Both the position numbers and the translations under genes were made by a program. DNA of 64,000 bases, taken from assembly GCA_017893485.1 (NCBI GenBank), contig CM030362.1, forward strand, positions 262,126,255-262,190,254, given 5' to 3'. This document shows positions 11,200 to 21,728 of the stretch, piece after piece (within the stretch, counting starts at the first letter, position 1; each line of letters starts with the position of its first letter). This DNA is from Hemerocallis citrina. Taxonomy: Eukaryota > Streptophyta > Magnoliopsida > Asparagales > Asphodelaceae. Under the pieces are notes generated by a model. That model did not search any database, was not told the origin of the DNA, and saw only the letters and a list, made by a program, of their open reading frames with translations.

Positions 11200-11738
11200 A
11201 ATAAAGTCAATCTACTCCAATGTTTTGAGTATTTAGTAACTAGGGGTATTCATCACCAATGTTTACCTTTACGTCAAACGGCAACTTGAAATATGAGTAT
11301 GCAAAGGACTTTGGAGTTTGTGACTTGCTGAGTAACAGGGTGGATTCATCACCAATGTTTCGCATTCGCGTCAAAAGGCAAGTGACAGCTTTAGAGAAGA
11401 GACTAAAAAAAAAAATAAAAAAAAAATAAAAAAAACTCTAGTTTGCTACTCGGTTTGTAGTAGAGAAGAGGAGATAATCACAGATTGAGTAGTCGCATAC
11501 TATACTTACATTAATTGCATGACAAATATGATTGAGTCTGGGGATTATGACTAAATAATTGCACTAGAGAAAGTGGGTATGTTTAATTTTACTTTATCTG
11601 AAATTGTTTATAGTTAATATGATTGATACTCACATAATAAGAACTCTAGGTGGTTAAGGCTGTCATTATTATAAAGATAACCTTGTTCATAATTCTTGTT
11701 TGCTTGAGGACAAGCAAAAATCTAAGTTTGGGGGTATT
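10729..11738 (+). other. Athila 3' non-coding region with two polypurine-like tracts
   Basis: No env-like reading frame is present. A GGGAGGCAACCC hairpin-like block lies at about 10770. AAGTTTGGGGGTATT occurs at about 10919-10933 and again at about 11724-11738 directly before the 3' LTR, each time after TTGAGGACAA. The second is the plus-strand primer; the first could be an internal copy. A partial direct repeat TTCATCACCAATGTTT occurs near 11250 and 11346, each followed by CGTCAAA and CGGCAA or AGGCAA. Confidence 0.75.
11157..11197. repeat. TA dinucleotide microsatellite
   Basis: About 40 bp of (TA)n lies in the Athila 3' non-coding region. Confidence 0.95.
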
Positions 11739-13412
11739 TGATGAACACAAGAATATTCACATTTAGGAGCAATAATCTTATTATAAATGCACATTTAAAA
11801 GCTCTATATGTGGTATTTAACTCTTATTTTCTCTTTTCAATAGGAAACAACCGATAACAGCAAACAAAGCAGATTCCAGACCAATACAGACTACAGCAGA
11901 GATCAGTCGACTGATTCCTCAGCCAGTCGACCGGACAGAGAGTTTGCTAAGCCTCGGCATAGTCGACTTCCCCAAACACCAGTCGACTTGACCGAGAAAT
12001 CGTGAAGCCACAGATGTCTCAGTACCAGTCGACTTTCATCCAAGGAAGTCGACTGGTATGCGGCGGAGTGAAAGGATAAGATGCAGCCGAATCTAAATCT
12101 AAATCTATCCAAACCCAGGCTATATGTGAATAATAACTTCTTCAACGAATCAAAGCCAGAGACAGGGGATTGGCAAAAGCACGTGGTTAGCAGATAAGGA
12201 ATAAAAGAAGAAAAGAGAAAGATATAAATCGCCGATCAAATAAGGAAAGAAATAATAAAAAGAGAGGGACTTTCCTGAAAAAGGAAAAAACCCTAATTCC
12301 TCAGCCGTGTTCTATAAATACCAACCAAGAAGCATGAAGGGGGGCTCTCTCTTCTTCCATGTTCCTAATCACCGAATCACAAGTTCAAGTCATCAACAGG
12401 GGCATTATTCTATCAGCATCGAGGAAGGAGATAGGAGATCAAGTATTCGAAGGCAGCCGACTGTGTGACAGCCAGTCGACCTCATTGCCGGACTTCATTA
12501 GTTTATTTCTTCTTCTTCTATACTCTTATGTTGGTCATGTATTCGAACTTGTTGATTAATAAAAGCATTATTATGTGCAACTAATTTCATAGTTGGGTAG
12601 ATTGAAACCATAGTTATGTAGTGCTATGTTCTTCTGAATTCTTTTATTTTACTTATTGATTGAATCTGAATGAAGTGATATAGATTGATGATAATCAAGC
12701 TTGTTCTCGAAGCTCTGAGAGCAGTCGACTGCGGTGAGAGCCAGTCGACTGACATACAGATCTTGAGAATATCAAGTTTGCATTACCATTTATCTGAATC
12801 TGTTATATGAGCATATTGAGACGGCCCGTATCTCGTGTACATAATTTGTAACAAGAGAATCTTTAGGGGTTCTTGGTTCAATCAACTTAAGGGATCTAGA
12901 ACTGATACCAATTTCTAGAACCTTGAGTGTTTGTTCGTTTCCACTGATCTTATGTTTTCTTTAAATGCAACTTAGTAGATACCATGCTAAAAACACTTAA
13001 TGAAAGAAACGAATTAGAGTAGATACCATGCCTAATTCTTGGCTTAGGGAAACAGTACTTTAAGGAGTAGATACCATGCCCTTGAAGGGAACAAACATAA
13101 GTAATAAGCAGAAGTTCAGAAGGTTAATTAGCATTACTGACTATTGGTGGAGATCTAAACCCAATTACTTCATAAATATTTGTGATTCAACACTTCTTAA
13201 TTTAGTTTTAATCTTTTTATTTCTTTTAGACTTTTAAAACAGCTCTTTATGATTCTTAGTCTTTTTATTGATCAGTAAGTTAAAGTCTGCAATCTCTGTG
13301 GGATCGACCCTTGCTATTGCTACGCTTTTCTAAACGATTCATGCACTTGCGAGGTTTTTTTTAATTTGTGTCTAGTTTTATCTCTTTATTTAGGTAGCTA
13401 GATTGCACAACA
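11739..13412 (+). repeat. 3' LTR of the Athila element
   Basis: 1674 bp, with the same ends as the 5' LTR. The differences counted by eye are scattered transitions plus one T-run indel near 13359. TATA box at 12313-12320 and palindrome pairs at 11904-12751. Confidence 0.97.
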
Positions 13413-13850
13413 GCATCCATCCCTCGCTCGGTTTGGGCTCCTTCAAGCTCATCAACCTATGTACGAGGCGACATCCGCCAGCCACGCCCGAACCGCCTCT
13501 CCCTGAGAACATGTGCTGGAGCTTGGCGTCGGCCCCGAGCAAGGCGAGTACCTTGTTCAAGGCACCGCGACCTTGACGCTCGGCGGCGACCCTCTGCTAC
13601 GCCCGCAATTGTCTTTCTCATCGGTATGGGGGCTCGGCATCCGTCCCTCGCTCAATTTGGGCTTCTTCAAGCTCATCAACCTATGTACGAGGCGATATCT
13701 GCCTGCCACGCCCGCACCGTCTCTCCACGAGAACAAGTGTTGGAGCTCGGCGTCGGCCCCAAGCAAGGCGGGTACCTTCTTCAAGGCACCGCGACCTTGA
13801 CACTCGGCGGCGACCCTCTGCTACTCTTGCAATTGGTTTTCTCACAAACA
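13413..13850. repeat. 224-bp tandem array of element A, right part
   Basis: This continues the array broken at 3430, with the same GCATCC, TTGGGC, CTGAGAACATGTGCTGG and ACCTTGACGCTCGGCGG landmarks. The first 5 bp are the target duplication of the Athila insertion. Confidence 0.9.
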
Positions 13851-14800
13851 TGGGGGCTCGACAAACCGGAGCAAGGCCGCAGCTTTTTTCAAAGCCGCTC
13901 GACCACCATGCTCGGTTACGACCTACAACCATGTGTTGACAAAATTTTATTAAGATTTAGTACGTCCGCCTTCGGCAGACACCCCGAGCCTCGAGTCGAA
14001 TTATTGACCACCCTCTCACCCGCGAACAACTCGGGGTTTACGGCTTTTCCAAGCCTAAACCCCGAACTGTTCGAGGATGGCAGGGGGGGCATCGACCCGC
14101 TGCTTTCTCCGTCCCGGAACAAATGCTCCGAGCCTTCGAGCCGTTCAGCAGACCCTTCTCTCGCCCCCAAACAACTCGAGGTTTACGGCTCTTACGAACC
14201 CAAAACCCCGAATTGTTCAAGGACGGTAGAAGAGCCACCACGCTTCGGCTCTCTCCGAACCCCCGAACCGATCGGTCGGCCCACCGCTCACCAACGAACA
14301 ACCCGGGGTCTCACGGCTCTAACAGCCTGAACCCCGAATAGTCCGAGGGTGATCGGTGTGCCTCCTATCCGGAGTACTCGGAAATATTTTATTCTCTGGG
14401 CTCCCACCTTCGGCAGGCACCCGAGTCAGACGACTCACTGCCTGACAACCAACAAGGGGAGTGGGGATTATATAGCCCCCTGAGGCCCACATTTATTGCA
14501 TCTGGGAATACGAAACGACAGAAGGCGAAACGTCGCCATAAATGTTCATGGGAATGCAAAACATCGCCAGTTATTGCTTATCGAAAAGCTAAACTCCGCG
14601 ATAGTCGCGCCCGTTGCAATAAGTCACCTCGGAGCCGACCCCTGCACAACGAGCCCGGCAACCGTCCCTAGAAACCAAGACAATCAGAGCACGAAAAATC
14701 AAATGTTCTTATTTATCACTCATTGCTTACAACTCAATGATTGTCGGTACAAATACAAGGAAAAAGCTCATAACTCACTCGCACTCGGCTAGGCTCCTAT
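13851..14800. other. Hairpin-rich spacer of element A
   Basis: This non-coding stretch lies between the 224-bp array and the antisense gene. It has three long imperfect hairpins (about 14021-14076, 14167-14222 and 14294-14345). In the first, CGAACAACTCGGGGTTTA pairs with TAAACCCCGAACTGTTCG. The later part has a GGGGATTATATAG block near 14470, which is conserved in element B near 35697. The homologous spacer in B is 35260-36050. Confidence 0.7.
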
Positions 14801-15269
14801 CACGCTCGGTCGGATCGGCCTGGGAAGACACTCCCGCCACTGAGCTTCCTACATCTTCGGGCTGCGCCCCATCCGATAGAAATATCGGAGACCGCCCCGG
14901 GGTTCGAGTTGCTGACCCCTTCAATCAGACCAGCGCCTAACACCAGCTTCAGCCTGCGAATCTCCAGCTCCTTCTCGACTACGGCCTCACGAAGGAAAGA
15001 CTCCGAAGCCGACCCCCCGCTCGAAGCATCCGAGAAGGACCAGTCTGTCTCGATTACCCACCAGTCCCGGTCGGCTACGGCCTTCTTCAGGTGCGCCACC
15101 TCCAAACCGAGCTCCCTGGACCTGTTCAGAAAATAGTTAACGGTGGCGGCCCGGTCCCGAGCCTGCTTCTGTTGACGAGCCAAAGCTGCCTCCGTGGCCT
15201 CCTCCCCCACTAGAACTAGAGGTACCTCAGCAACAACGGGGAGAGCAACACAGGTCCCGTGCGTCTATC
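14800..15269 (-). pseudogene. Antisense ORF, 3' exon or second antisense gene of element A
   Basis: This runs antisense to pol. It reads from an apparent splice acceptor (TTTTGATAG, at about 15270) through GEEATEAALARQQKQARDR, RSRELGLEVAHLKKAVADR, WWVIETDW and EKELEIRRLKLVLG to a stop at 14800-14802. The Leu/Lys/Glu pattern suggests a coiled coil. The counterpart in element B at 36059-36532 is clearly alignable over its whole length with conserved WWVIETDWS and SASESFLREAV. It was therefore under selection as protein in the family. I do not recognise its function; it may be the last exon of the Transposase_28-type antisense gene next to it. Confidence 0.6.
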
Positions 15270-15342
15270 AAAAGACGAGAACAAACATCACAAAAAACAC
15301 AAGTCTGGAAGGGTCGGCCCAAAAAAGTAAATTTCATTTCTT

Positions 15343-17722
15343 TCAAAAGTTTGATACAAAAGCCGTGGTAGCCATTCCTCTTAAGGCATTTACATCAAAA
15401 TGAGCAAAAAGAAAAAAGACTATTCTATTCTTGAGGGGGGGTGGCACCTCGTCGTCGACCTGGTCGCCCCCTGCTTCGTCGCCCCCCGGGGTGGGAGGAA
15501 GGTTCGGCGCCCATCCATAGCAGAGATGGTCCACGTTCTGCTCGGGGTAGATCTGCTTAAAGTGGGACTTGGCCTGTTCGTACGCCTTGTCCTGCGCCAG
15601 CATCAGAGTCTCCCCCAAGGCCGACTCCATCTCCTCCAGTGCCTTCTTCCCCTTTTCTGCCTCGGCCGCAATCTTCGCCTCAAGATCCTCCCGTCTTGCT
15701 TGTGAATTTTGCAGAGCAACTCTATCTGGGCCTCGTGGACGGCCACCATGGCCCGGGCATCTTTCAGCTCATTCGTGGCCTTGTTCAGTTCGCGGAGGTA
15801 CGTCTTCGCATTCCGCCTCTCGATGTATATCTTCTTCTCCAAGCACTTGTGGAAGTACTGACCATGGAGCATCGCCTGTCCGAGGAGAGAAAGATCAGAA
15901 AAACTCCCAAGTTAATGAGAAAAGCGGAGCCAAGCCAACTTACCGAGAGGTGTCCCTGGCACCACCGCATGTAAGCCTGGTCCGCCGTCTGCATCGCCAG
16001 GGCCATCAAATCGCGCTCGGTGGCGGCCTTCGAGACGAACTCGACCGACACAGGCCCATCAAGCAGAGAATCCCCCTGCACGATCGACCAATCAGGGGCA
16101 AAGGGCAGCATACCCTGCTTGCCCACCATCTCCGCAGCGGTCGGCCGAATAGAGGGGAGCCCTTTTCCCGGGGCATCCACTGTCTTGCCCGAACCACTCT
16201 CGGCGTCCCGAGCCGCCCTCAACGAATGGGAGCGGGGGGAGTGGTGCCTTTTGGCCCTCTTCACCGGGGAAGGCCCCTCGGCCTCTGGGGCTAGCCCCTT
16301 GGAGGACCCTCCGGCCTGCGCAGCCAGCTTCTGCTTCTCGGCCATTATCCTCTCCTGCTCGGCCTTCTTCTTCTTTTCTATCCTCGCCTTCTCAGCAACA
16401 ACAAGCAATATCTTCTTAGCGTCTGTCTGTTGAGTTGTCATCCCTGCAAAAACAGAAAGGAGAAGAGCTAACATTAACACGAAGGCAGGAAAATGAACAT
16501 ATTCGGAAAGAAACATTCTATGGTCGGCGGGACTCAGTCCGGCCCGGGCGAGGTGTATCTCGGTCACTCGAGGCCATGCGATACTGTGCCCCCCGACTAT
16601 CTTCTCCACCCTCTTCCACTCCTTGGCGGTCAAGTCGCTCCGCTTCGGAGGCTTGTGGTTCGGCTTGACGAAGTTCCACCTGGTCGGAATTCTCTAAGAC
16701 CCCTCAGTCCGAACCACGAAATATTTTTCTTTCAACCCTTTATGGAGTCCGGATGACCGTGCATAACCTTCTTATGCGGCCTCGGTAAAAAGTAGAAAAT
16801 CCCCTCCTGGTCTCCGAGCGAGCCGATCCCAAGAACGGCTCGGAAATACGTCAGCCTCGGTGTCACTCCCTTCTCTTGGCACTTTAGTATGAAGCAGACT
16901 AGATGCTTCCAAGAGTTCGGACCATACTGCATAGGGCACAGTCCCGCCCAGTTCAGAACCCTCTTAACAAAAGGATGCAGAGATAGCCTCAGCCCCGAAA
17001 GGAAGGCGTCCTCGGGGAACATACAGTAACTCGGTGCCAGAGCCGTGGTGGGCCGAATACCTGGGCTCGGAATGAAGATCTCGAACTCCCGCGGAATATA
17101 GTAGGTGGCCCTAATAATGTTCAGATATTCCGCCTTCAAAATGTTCAGGATGCTATCAACGCGAATCTTCACCCGAGTGTCTTTGCCTGGCACTAGAGGG
17201 ATCGGTCCGATATCCTTAATGTCGTCGGGATACATCCGAATCGACCCTGGATTCTTGAAGGAGACCGGAGGAAACTCGAAACCCGGTCTCGGTGCGTACT
17301 CATCTAGTGAGGAAGGACTGTGTGGTATGGTCAAGACTTTCTTCTTCCGACGAGGGCGGGCCTTCCGCTCAGGAGACGGCGTCGACAAAGGGGGAAGGGG
17401 TGGAAGATCTTCTCCGACCCCGATCGGCCTTCCCGCCGTGCCCTGGCCAGCGTCTCCTTGGGCAGCCACCCGTTCGTCGACCTCATCCTCCTCGTCGTAA
17501 ACATCCTGGACCTCGGGATACTGGCCCTCCTCGTCTTCCTCCTCACCCTCGGCACCCTGCTCCTCCTCGTCTTCCTCCTCGCCCTCGGTGCCTTCCCCCT
17601 CCTCTTCCTCATTGTCCTCCTCCTGATCCTGCTCCTCCTCGTCCTCGCCGTCCCCCTCATCCTCTTCCTCCTCTTCACCCTCATCCATGGGCTCCTTTCC
17701 CGGCCTCGTGGACCTCAGCGGA
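15343..17722 (-). pseudogene. Antisense gene (Transposase_28-type) of element A, truncated by inversion
   Basis: On the minus strand from 17722 comes a Glu/Asp-rich acidic region (about 17688-17450). It is followed by a domain resembling Pfam Transposase_28, the putative gypsy-type transposon family: FEIFIPSPGIR, FLSGLRLSLHPFVKRVLNW, QYGPNSWKHLVCFILKCQ and TYFRAVLGIG. Next come a basic, Lys/Glu-rich exon (about 16440-15944) and a coiled-coil exon (from 15875). The intron at 15876-15943 has good GTAAGT and ACAG borders. The intron acceptor near 16444 is intact, but its donor near 16517 reads GAATGT where element B has GTATGT. Stops come from TGG codons near 16733 and 16696, and a frameshift lies near 15620. 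The first codons are displaced to 25052-25121 by the inversion. The role of this extra gene is unknown. Confidence 0.75.
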
Positions 17723-17726
17723 GTAT

Positions 17727-17779
17727 CCTGAGGGGATCCCGTGGTCTAGGATGGGCCACGTCATTTCTAACCCATATCA
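17727..17779 (-). repeat. First 52 bp of element A's 3' LTR, inverted
   Basis: On the minus strand it starts TGATATGGG, as the LTRs of element B do, and continues alignable to CCCCTCAGGA. The sequence preceding it (GGAGTTTGGGGCTTG on the minus strand) is the polypurine tract region seen before B's 3' LTR at 42820-42836. Confidence 0.85.
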
Positions 17780-17984
17780 CAAGCCCCAAACTCCTGTAGG
17801 GCTGGGTGAGCCTGCCGTGTAGGAGTGATTCTTCGCCTCTGTAGGAAGAGCAAGGTGGAAGGTGCGGTGAGAAAGTAGGTTTTGTTATTTCTAAAAGAGG
17901 CCAGGGGGTAGGAGGAAGGGATCCCTTATTGGAGTTTGCGCGAGATGCTAAGTGTAGAAGAGTCGGAGTGACGCTCGCCGAGCC

Positions 17985-18556
17985 TTTGGGTCGGCAGACG
18001 AGCCTTGGGGGTCGGCAGATGATCCTCTTGCTAGTTGGAAGAGCGAGGGGACGTCGAGGTCTGTCGGGATGAGGCACGGTTTCCCGAGCGTCTGGGGTCG
18101 GTAGATGAGCTCCGAGGGTCGGCAGACGATCCTCTCGCTAGTTGGAAGAGCGAGGGGACGTCCAGGTCTGTCGGATTGGAACGACGGTTTGCCGAGCGTC
18201 TGGGGTCGGTAGACGAGCTCCGAGGATCGGCAGACGATCCCCTCGCTAGTTGGAAGAGCGAGGGGATGTCGAGGTCTGTCGGGTTGGAGCTCGGTTTGCT
18301 GAGCGTCTGGGGTTGGCAGGCGAGGGCCCTTACTTGTTGGAAAAGCAAAGGGGCGTCAAGGTCCTATTGGGGCCCGTTTTGTTGAGTACCAAGGGTCGGT
18401 GGACGATCTCCTCGCTAGTTGGAAGAGCGAGGAGGAGGCAAGGTCTTCTTCTGGGGCTCGGTTTGTGGAGCACTAGGGGTCGGCAGACGAGTCCCTCGTG
18501 ACAAGAGGAGGGCTTATGGGGCTCGCGGTGCTATCCGAGCTCCGAGCCCTTCTGAA
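17985..18556. repeat. 107-bp tandem array of element A
   Basis: CTAGTTGGAAGAGCGAGG recurs at 18031, 18138, 18246 and, diverged, 18414, giving a period of about 107 bp. Units alternate GGTCGGCAGACGA and GCCGAGCGTCTGGGG. The inverse complement of this array is 42066-42640 in element B. The last 50 bp begin the 57-bp array that resumes at 23056. Confidence 0.85.
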
Positions 18557-20224
18557 CTGTAACGCCCCAAAACTTTTTTTTTTTTGACTCCAAAATCAAT
18601 TCTTTCAATTTCTATATCACTTTAAACATAAACTAAGATAAATATATTTCAAATAAAATTTTGACAGAGTTTCTCCTAAAATTTCTGTCCTGAAACACAA
18701 AAAGCTTACGAAATTCTGCTCTAAATTCCGTAGCTCACATCACACACAATAATATCATGGGCTCCCCAGGCCAAAATGAGTAGAATCACACAGGTAATAT
18801 AATTTCATGCTCTGGGGGCCAAACTCATAATAGAATATCCAATATCAAATAAAAACAATAAATTTCTTTGAAAACGAGGTAAAATTTTTAGAAAAACCTT
18901 TGTAAAACTTACCACAGGGTCCGATACACCACAATGAGATGGGTACGGGTCACAACCACCACATACTACTCCACACTATACTCATCATCATCATATACAT
19001 GCTTATACATCTAAAATACAATTTAAACCATACATTCAACTATTCACATAACTGAACTTATACATAAAATTTAAAGTAAAAGGCTACACTCAACAAAATC
19101 TATGCCTCACCTCTGCACTGCTGAGGACCTGTTACAGTAGGGGCCCAGGGTAGTCCGGGGACTCCCTAACCCCCCAAACACTAAGGGGTTAGCCATTTCT
19201 GGTGTGAGTATAATTTACTAAACTAATAAATAAATTAATCTATATAAAGAAAATATCTTAAACTTACGAATATCAAGATAAGAAGATTCAACCTGAAATC
19301 TGCACATAAAACGTCATACATACGAATATCAAAGTATTCTGCAACCCTGTATCCATTTGTATAAATCCATAACTTCACTATATGCCTCATGATAATCTCA
19401 CATATAACTTTATTTTACACTCCCATAATCTTATACCACCCCTACACACTCTCTTTATTTCTTGTTCTCCCTTCCATACCACAATTTCCCGAACTATTCA
19501 CATCAATTTCTCACACAGAATTCCTTTATGGTAATCTCAGATACCCCACATCCTATCACCTCATGTAGATAATTTCTTCGCATCACCGATTCTTTATTTA
19601 CATAAATAATCACTTAATGTCACTACCACATTTTCTTCATACAATTCAACCACGTATTTCATTTACCATTCCTTTTCATTTATACACATGACTCATATTC
19701 TTTCCTACTTATCTCGTAACATTATTTCACATTCATTCCACTTTAAATCATCTTATTCATTTTCATCGTATCACCCTTTATGCATTCATTTTAATCGCAT
19801 AACCTTCCCCATGTTTAGTCTCATAATAACACATTCACCCCACGTATCATCACATTATTCTGTCTCACAATACCACATTGGTTCAATCTATAACAGCAGG
19901 TTCATCCAATTTCATGATATCACACTTAACCATAATTTACAACACATCTCGTAACACATTAACTTTCATTCTCATATTACATAATACCGCATTCATTCAT
20001 TTCTTATAATACATATCATCATGTCTCATAATCCCTTACTTTTACTCTCATCATACATTATAACTATCTTCTTTACACTCTCAGTACATCATCATACTCA
20101 TCATCAAACTCATCATTGTTATAACTTACCTTCATTTTCCCTTATAACATATATATCAATTAACTTCACTTTTTATTTCCAACCCACAATACCAGCATCA
20201 TATTAACAACTCACCCATTCATCT

Positions 20225-20301
20225 TGAAAGTTGTGCCAAGGCAGGTAGTTCCCACTATTTCCACCAAAATAGCGGGCGAGTAGTTCCTTGACACACTTCC
20301 A
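20225..20301. repeat. Large imperfect hairpin in the 4.5-kb LTR
   Basis: The outer arms GTTGTGCCAAGG and CCTTGACACAC and the inner arms CCCACTATTT and AAATAGCGGG are nested, with CAGGTAGTTCC/GAGTAGTTCC between them. Confidence 0.7.
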
Positions 20302-20686
20302 AGGTACAACAAACTCATAACACAACATATTTCTCTTTAATAATCATTTTCGTGACCACTCTCGCATTATATCTTCACTTTCATTTATAAGATGCATAAT
20401 GCATTCTCTTTACTTCCCGTATTCATTACCATAACACAATTTCTTCATTTAATCCATATTAATACACTTTTCGTATTTTCTGAATCTCATCTCATAATTA
20501 ACTTATTTATTCTTTATTCTTAACTCATAATACACTTGCTTTCTTCACTTTCTCATATTCATTTCATTTCATACGCTATTGTCACTTTCTCATTTTCATT
20601 TCACAACATAAAGTATTCTACTTTTCATTTTTCATCGCATAATACAATTCACATTAACTCTCATTCTTTTTAGATAATACACTGCA

Positions 20687-20772
20687 CCCCAAACATAGTT
20701 TGGGTAGTATACACCGCACTCCAAAGCCGATAGCTTGGGTAGTCATCGCTGCACCCCAAGTAGAACTTGGGT
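20687..20772. repeat. Three hairpins in tandem in the 4.5-kb LTR
   Basis: CCCAAAC-ATA-GTTTGGG (20688-20704), CCAAAGC-CGATA-GCTTGG (about 20721-20738) and CCCAAGT-AGA-ACTTGGG (20755-20771) follow each other at about 33-bp spacing. Arms differ between copies but stay complementary. Confidence 0.8.
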
Positions 20773-21068
20773 GATAACTCATCACATCTTAAGCCAATAG
20801 GTCAATTATTAATTTACTTTAACTCTATCCATCTAATACTATATCATATATATTATCTTACTTTGCTGCTCATGTTTAATCACACGCTTCCTTTTACCAA
20901 TCATTTTTACTTGCATACTCATGAATCACATTCTTTCATGCTCTTCATCATATACTCATTTTCTTTCACTAATTCATTTCCACCCATACACTTACTTCAC
21001 CATTTCATTTCATTTTACACCAGGTACTTTCTCTTTCTCATTCACATTCTATATCATATTCAATTTAC

Positions 21069-21360
21069 CCAAGGTCTATCCTAGAGTATCAACTCTCTCT
21101 CAGGTCTACCCTGAGGTATCATATCTCTCTCCGGTCTATCCGGAGGTATCTGCTTTCCCAGGTCTATCCTGGGGAATCAACTCTCTTACAGGTCTACCCT
21201 GAGGTATCATATCTCTCTCCGGTCTATCCGGAGGTATCTGCTCTCCCAGTTCTATCCTGGGAAATCAACTCTCTCTCAGGTCTACCCTGAGGTATCATAT
21301 CTCTGTCCGGTCTATCCGGAGGTATCTGCTCTCCCAGGTCTATCCTGGGGAATCAACTCT
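21069..21360. repeat. Higher-order repeat of short hairpins
   Basis: About ten units of 29-30 bp occur as a three-unit cycle of 88 bp (CAGGTCTACCCTG at 21101, 21189 and 21277). Each unit has a small hairpin around TCTAT or TCTAC. The stems are CAGG/CCTG, CCGG/CCGG and CCCAGG/CCTGGG in turn. Confidence 0.9.
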
Positions 21361-21675
21361 AGTCAACCGAAATTATTGTTATTAACATTTTCTTTTTCAT
21401 ATTAACATCACCCTTTATCATCATAACATCTCATCTTTTATTTGAACTTACTAACACAAAACAATTATCACCATCCCACTTACCCTGTCAATGCATCACA
21501 TAAAAGAAATATCTTTGTAATTAGCATATAGAATCATCACATCATATTATGGCACACCACAACTGTACTGTATTATTTATTTTATCATTAACTCACACAT
21601 CATGAATATACCGTACTATTTATTATTTCATTCTAACATGTTTGCATACGCCCAGTAGATTAACACATCACAACA

Positions 21676-21677
<2 letters not shown>

Positions 21678-21724
<47 letters not shown>
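21678..21724. repeat. TA dinucleotide microsatellite in the 4.5-kb LTR
   Basis: About 47 bp of (TA)n. Confidence 0.95.

Positions 21725-21728
<4 letters not shown>

Larger units (their letters stand above)
3431..13412 (+). mobile_element. Athila-type Ty3/gypsy retrotransposon, full length
   Basis: A 9982-bp element is inserted in the 224-bp array of element A. It is flanked by the 5-bp target duplication GCATC (3426-3430 and 13413-13417). It has LTRs at 3431-5103 and 11739-13412, a tRNA-Asp-type primer binding site, gag-pro-pol in Athila order and a polypurine tract before the 3' LTR. By eye the LTRs differ by about 15 substitutions and one indel over 1673 bp (about 0.9%), so the insertion is recent; at usual plant LTR rates this is well under a million years. 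Coding is interrupted by two in-frame TAG codons and one frameshift. No env-like ORF is seen in the 1 kb between integrase and 3' LTR. Confidence 0.96.

Noticed and set aside
10729..11738. Env-like gene expected in some Athila elements
   Set aside because: No ORF of useful length or transmembrane pattern between integrase and the 3' LTR.
13626..14330. 234-codon ORF
   Set aside because: It crosses from the 224-bp array into the hairpin spacer with no similarity to any domain; the equivalent in element B is not open.
17292..17822. Pro-rich and Leu-rich plus-strand ORFs (176 and 159 codons) looking like a membrane protein
   Set aside because: They are the opposite strand of the Glu/Asp-rich codons of the antisense gene; GAG/GAC complements give Leu and Val runs.
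19688..21202. Several short plus-strand ORFs in the 4.5-kb LTR
   Set aside because: AT-rich, His/Ser/Tyr/Phe-rich translations typical of non-coding TTC/CAT-rich DNA; no family match.
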